Origin: Nitrospirota bacterium
Lineage (GTDB): Bacteria > Nitrospirota > Nitrospiria > Nitrospirales > UBA8639
Assembly: GCA_011088105.1 (NCBI GenBank)
Contig: JAALKI010000011.1
Coordinates: forward strand, 1 to 64,000
Direction: 5' to 3'
Length of the DNA: 64,000 bases
The notes under the pieces were generated by a model, which was not told where the DNA came from, made no database searches, and was given only the letters and a program-made list of their open reading frames with translations. The position numbers and the translations under genes were made by a program. Positions 62,245 through 64,000 of this stretch are shown here, piece after piece (position 1 is the stretch's first letter; each line of letters begins with the position of its first letter).

Positions 62245-62706
62245 CTATGAACCTTCTTGAAAATCACGCAATAACCTCTTCACATTGCACTATTGATAGA
62301 CGTCAAGAAACACGTTTGGCGGTCAGCCTTAGCCGACGACCAATTCGGTCACATGACACAACGCCCGGATACTTGCTGGATTATTCCTGAATTCAGGAGA
62401 CCACAAGGAGGGTGTGAACAAAAAAAAATCGCGTAAGAACCAGTTTCTCACTCTCGGGGCCTGCACCCCCAGAAGGAAGAGATCTTACACGATGATTTTC
62501 AAGATAACACAGGATCTGCACTCGGGCAAGAGGGTATTTCCGAAGTCACAAGAAAAAATGAATAAAGATTTCCAATACTCCAACTGTGGCCAAAACTTTT
62601 GCGGTTGATTGCGTCATTTTTGAAAGAACACAAAAAATGGTCGACTTTCACGAGTCATAGACGTAGATTCCTCCAATATTACATATGCCGAGGAGAACGA
62701 ACTATA
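62245..62706. other. intergenic region upstream of SulP and the secreted-protein gene
   Basis: A 64-codon plus frame at 62414 lacks proper spacing to its AAGGAGG and has no protein-like features. Otherwise nothing is seen. The region serves as divergent promoters. Confidence 0.35.
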
Positions 62707-63045
62707 ATGAGGAACATCCAGCAAGATCTGAATAAAACTATGCGTTTGAACTCTGTAGAAAAACCTTACAAGTCACGTGGGTATTTCGTGCAGGTGACCT
62801 TAGCCTTATCTCTTGTGATGATACCCTCAGCCGCCATGGCAAAACCCGGTCTTGAAAAATTACTTGGCTTTGTGACTATGGCTGGAGATGCAGTTGGATC
62901 TTTAGCGGATGGAATCGAAAAAGCCTTTAACTCTGGGGCTCGTATCTACGACAATCTATCTTTACGCGAAGAAGAGCAGCGCTTGCTGAATCTCAGTGCA
63001 AACCTGAGCCATTTGGGCATGTCTGCAAGATGGCAAAGATCGTGA
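62707..63045 (+). CDS. secreted protein truncated at a fusion point
   Basis: GAGGAG lies about 12 bases before the ATG at 62707. Residues about 25-45 are a signal segment (YFVQVTLALSLVMIPSAAMA, cleaved near MAK). The following helix (KPGLEKLLGFVTMAGDAVGSLADGIEKAFNSGARIYDNLSLREEEQRLLNL) looks like real protein, but from 63014 the DNA is a copy of the PhoX-like gene in another frame. So only 102 or so residues are native and the last ten are junk (MSARWQRS). The original gene probably continued beyond; a deletion or recombination has removed it. Confidence 0.55.
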   Translation: MRNIQQDLNKTMRLNSVEKPYKSRGYFVQVTLALSLVMIPSAAMAKPGLEKLLGFVTMAGDAVGSLADGIEKAFNSGARIYDNLSLREEEQRLLNLSANLSHLGMSARWQRS

Positions 63046-63280
63046 TCAGGCAAACGACAGATGCGTGAGAATCCTATCGGTTCGCGATCCCGATGCGGAG
63101 GCGACTGGCTTCATCTTTGATGGGACAGGCAAGGTGGCGTTCTACAATATTCAGCATGGTCAGCAGCATCCTGAGTTGTTCGATCCTGTCTCCAATCCAA
63201 CGCCTGGTGAAGTGGGATTCACCGATGATCTTGTGAGAATTACAGGGTTCAAGATATTAAAACACCGCCATCATGATTGA
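63014..63280 (+). pseudogene. C-terminal fragment of a second PhoX/DUF839-like gene
   Basis: From TGG at 63014 this encodes WACLQDGKDRDQANDRCVRIL, DPDAEATGFIFDGTGKVAFYNIQHGQQHPELFDPVSNPTPGEVGF, ending HRHHD and TGA at 63278. It is about 90% identical in DNA to 55546-55821 of the PhoX-like gene. It has no start of its own and is out of frame with the gene at 62707. So it is a leftover of a duplicate or recombination event. Confidence 0.8.
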
Positions 63281-63799
63281 ATAAATCGCTTTGTCAACTT
63301 GAAAAGGGTCTCACGCTTTTGAGTACGGAGCTCTTTTTTCTGCCAAAGAAGATTATCCAAAAATAAAGAAAAGTCACTTTGCCAAGGAATAGATACCAGG
63401 ATTGCCAAAAGGGCTCCTTAAGATCGTGAATTATGCAACAAAAATCTGATCCCTTATCCTTGTCAATAACAAATGGGTAGAGTTTGTAGGGGAATATTTC
63501 CCCGATCAGTATGGTATCGCGTGTCCTTTTTCTCCTCACTTTTTCTGCATAACTGCTTTCACTTCACGGAGACATCTCCTGTAATGCACTTTATTTAGGA
63601 GGAATCTTCGTTGGAGTCTACTCTTTGGCCCTAAGGCATCACATTTGCTTGATTAAAACTATAGGAGACATGTGAAGAATCAATAGTTAGAGGATGTTTG
63701 TAAGCGAAGGAGGGACAGATAAATTTCAACGAATGTTTGTGCAACCAAATGCCTATCAGGAAGAGGCCAGGATCTCTAACTCAAGAAGGAGGGGGCATA
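63281..63799. other. intergenic region before the last gene
   Basis: A 81-codon minus frame (63294-63539) starting with GTG has no ribosome site and is probably not a gene. A short plus-strand run (ALYLGGIFVGVYSLAL, near 63583-63630) hints at a transporter relic but is too short. AAGGAGG at 63786 is the site of the next gene. Confidence 0.35.
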
Positions 63800-64000
63800 A
63801 TGAGGTCAGCAAAACATATCATTGGCGTGAGAGTTTTATTGCTTGGTATCTGTATCGTCTTTGGGGCTGTAACGGCGCAAGCCGAGAACTACCATGTGAA
63901 ATGGAAACAGATTTTGGGAGTGGTTGTGCCAGGTAGTACGAGCGGGGGGCATAATGTGGTGGGAGGTGTCCAGAGTACGGGGGTGTCTTGGGCTACCACG
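63800..64000 (+). CDS. secreted protein, incomplete at the window end
   Basis: AAGGAGGGGGC leads into ATG at 63800. The frame is open to the window end (67 codons so far). Residues 1-29 are a signal peptide (GVRVLLLGICIVFGAVTAQA, cleaved before ENY). The mature part (YHVKWKQILGVVVPGSTSGGHNVVGGVQSTGVSWATT) is glycine/serine/valine-rich with the HNVVGG element, suggestive of a beta-rich exported protein. Family unknown; the rest lies outside. Confidence 0.65.
   Translation, partial: MRSAKHIIGVRVLLLGICIVFGAVTAQAENYHVKWKQILGVVVPGSTSGGHNVVGGVQSTGVSWATT

Noticed and set aside
62414-62608. 64-codon frame after AAGGAGG
   Set aside because: The spacing between the site and the GTG is too short, and the sequence is lysine- and serine-rich without a fold.
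63294-63539. 81-codon minus frame with a hydrophobic stretch
   Set aside because: Starts at a GTG with no ribosome site; composition could arise from AT-rich DNA.
1-64000. CRISPR arrays, rRNA genes and restriction systems
   Set aside because: No regularly spaced repeats with unique spacers, no rRNA sequence and no methylase or endonuclease gene was seen.

Overview
The window looks like a bacterial chromosome segment of about 50% G+C. It has conventional start and stop codons, good Shine-Dalgarno sites and short operon overlaps. The gene mix suggests a Nitrospira-like organism (phylum Nitrospirota), possibly a marine, lower-GC lineage: a large NorD/CbbO-type VWA protein, lactate-dehydrogenase-type malate dehydrogenase, a NuoF-like subunit next to a plant-type ferredoxin, di-heme cytochrome and catalase-like lipoproteins, mercuric-reductase-like flavoproteins with VTT membrane proteins, and a bufferin operon. 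This is inference from gene content; no database search was possible. No rRNA operon or CRISPR array was seen.

Region 1 (about 1-12,370) is a decaying integrated element. It ends with a tyrosine integrase beside a CAT-anticodon tRNA gene. A perfect 21-bp direct repeat (166-186 and 12219-12239, the latter covering the integrase stop codon) brackets it. Inside are phage packaging genes (terminase small subunit, and a large subunit broken by a stop and two frameshifts), a tail-collar-domain protein frameshifted at a run of eight G, a secreted protein of about 870 residues broken at two homopolymers, a DUF4157 (eCIS-core/toxin-leader) protein with a HopA1-like C-terminus cut by an in-frame TAG, and several unknown secreted or membrane proteins.

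Region 2 (12,400-31,700) is mostly housekeeping: dnaG, a YggU-family gene, the NorD-like VWA protein, mdh, purE, then a compact run of NuoF-like, [2Fe-2S] ferredoxin, 6-pyruvoyl-tetrahydropterin synthase and folE. After two unknown genes come, on the minus strand, a di-heme cytochrome c gene with an in-frame TGA and a catalase-family lipoprotein, then a sigma-like fragment and a HEAT-repeat membrane protein.

Region 3 (31,700-40,700) looks like a redox and metal stress block: an IS3 OrfA relic, tRNA-His, two pyridine-nucleotide-disulfide oxidoreductases, two VTT (TVP38/TMEM64) membrane proteins, a DUF3047 protein, the operon bufA-bufB-bufC (cysteine-rich precursor, DUF692 oxidase, DUF2063 partner) and a thioredoxin-fold protein.

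Region 4 (40,700-54,040) is core metabolism: xth, anmK, GNAT, an alpha/beta hydrolase, the BolA-Grx4 pair, a MidA-type methyltransferase, a frameshifted BCCT transporter, folD-metF-panB (one-carbon and pantothenate), purA and tRNA-Lys.

Region 5 (54,040-64,000) holds a PhoX/DUF839-like secreted protein, a DEAD-box helicase flanked by two 84-bp MITE-like repeats with a third related element nearby, a Sel1-repeat protein, an S4-domain protein with DUF1456, a UspA-SulP pair, a second truncated copy of the PhoX-like C-terminus joined out of frame to an unrelated secreted gene, and the start of another secreted protein that runs off the window.

A recurring theme is single-base breaks. Some lie in homopolymers (1728, about 6475, about 6565, about 8190, about 48400). 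Others are in-frame substitution-type stops (3159, 10400, 27497). Homopolymer breaks could be sequencing errors; the stop codons are less easily explained that way.
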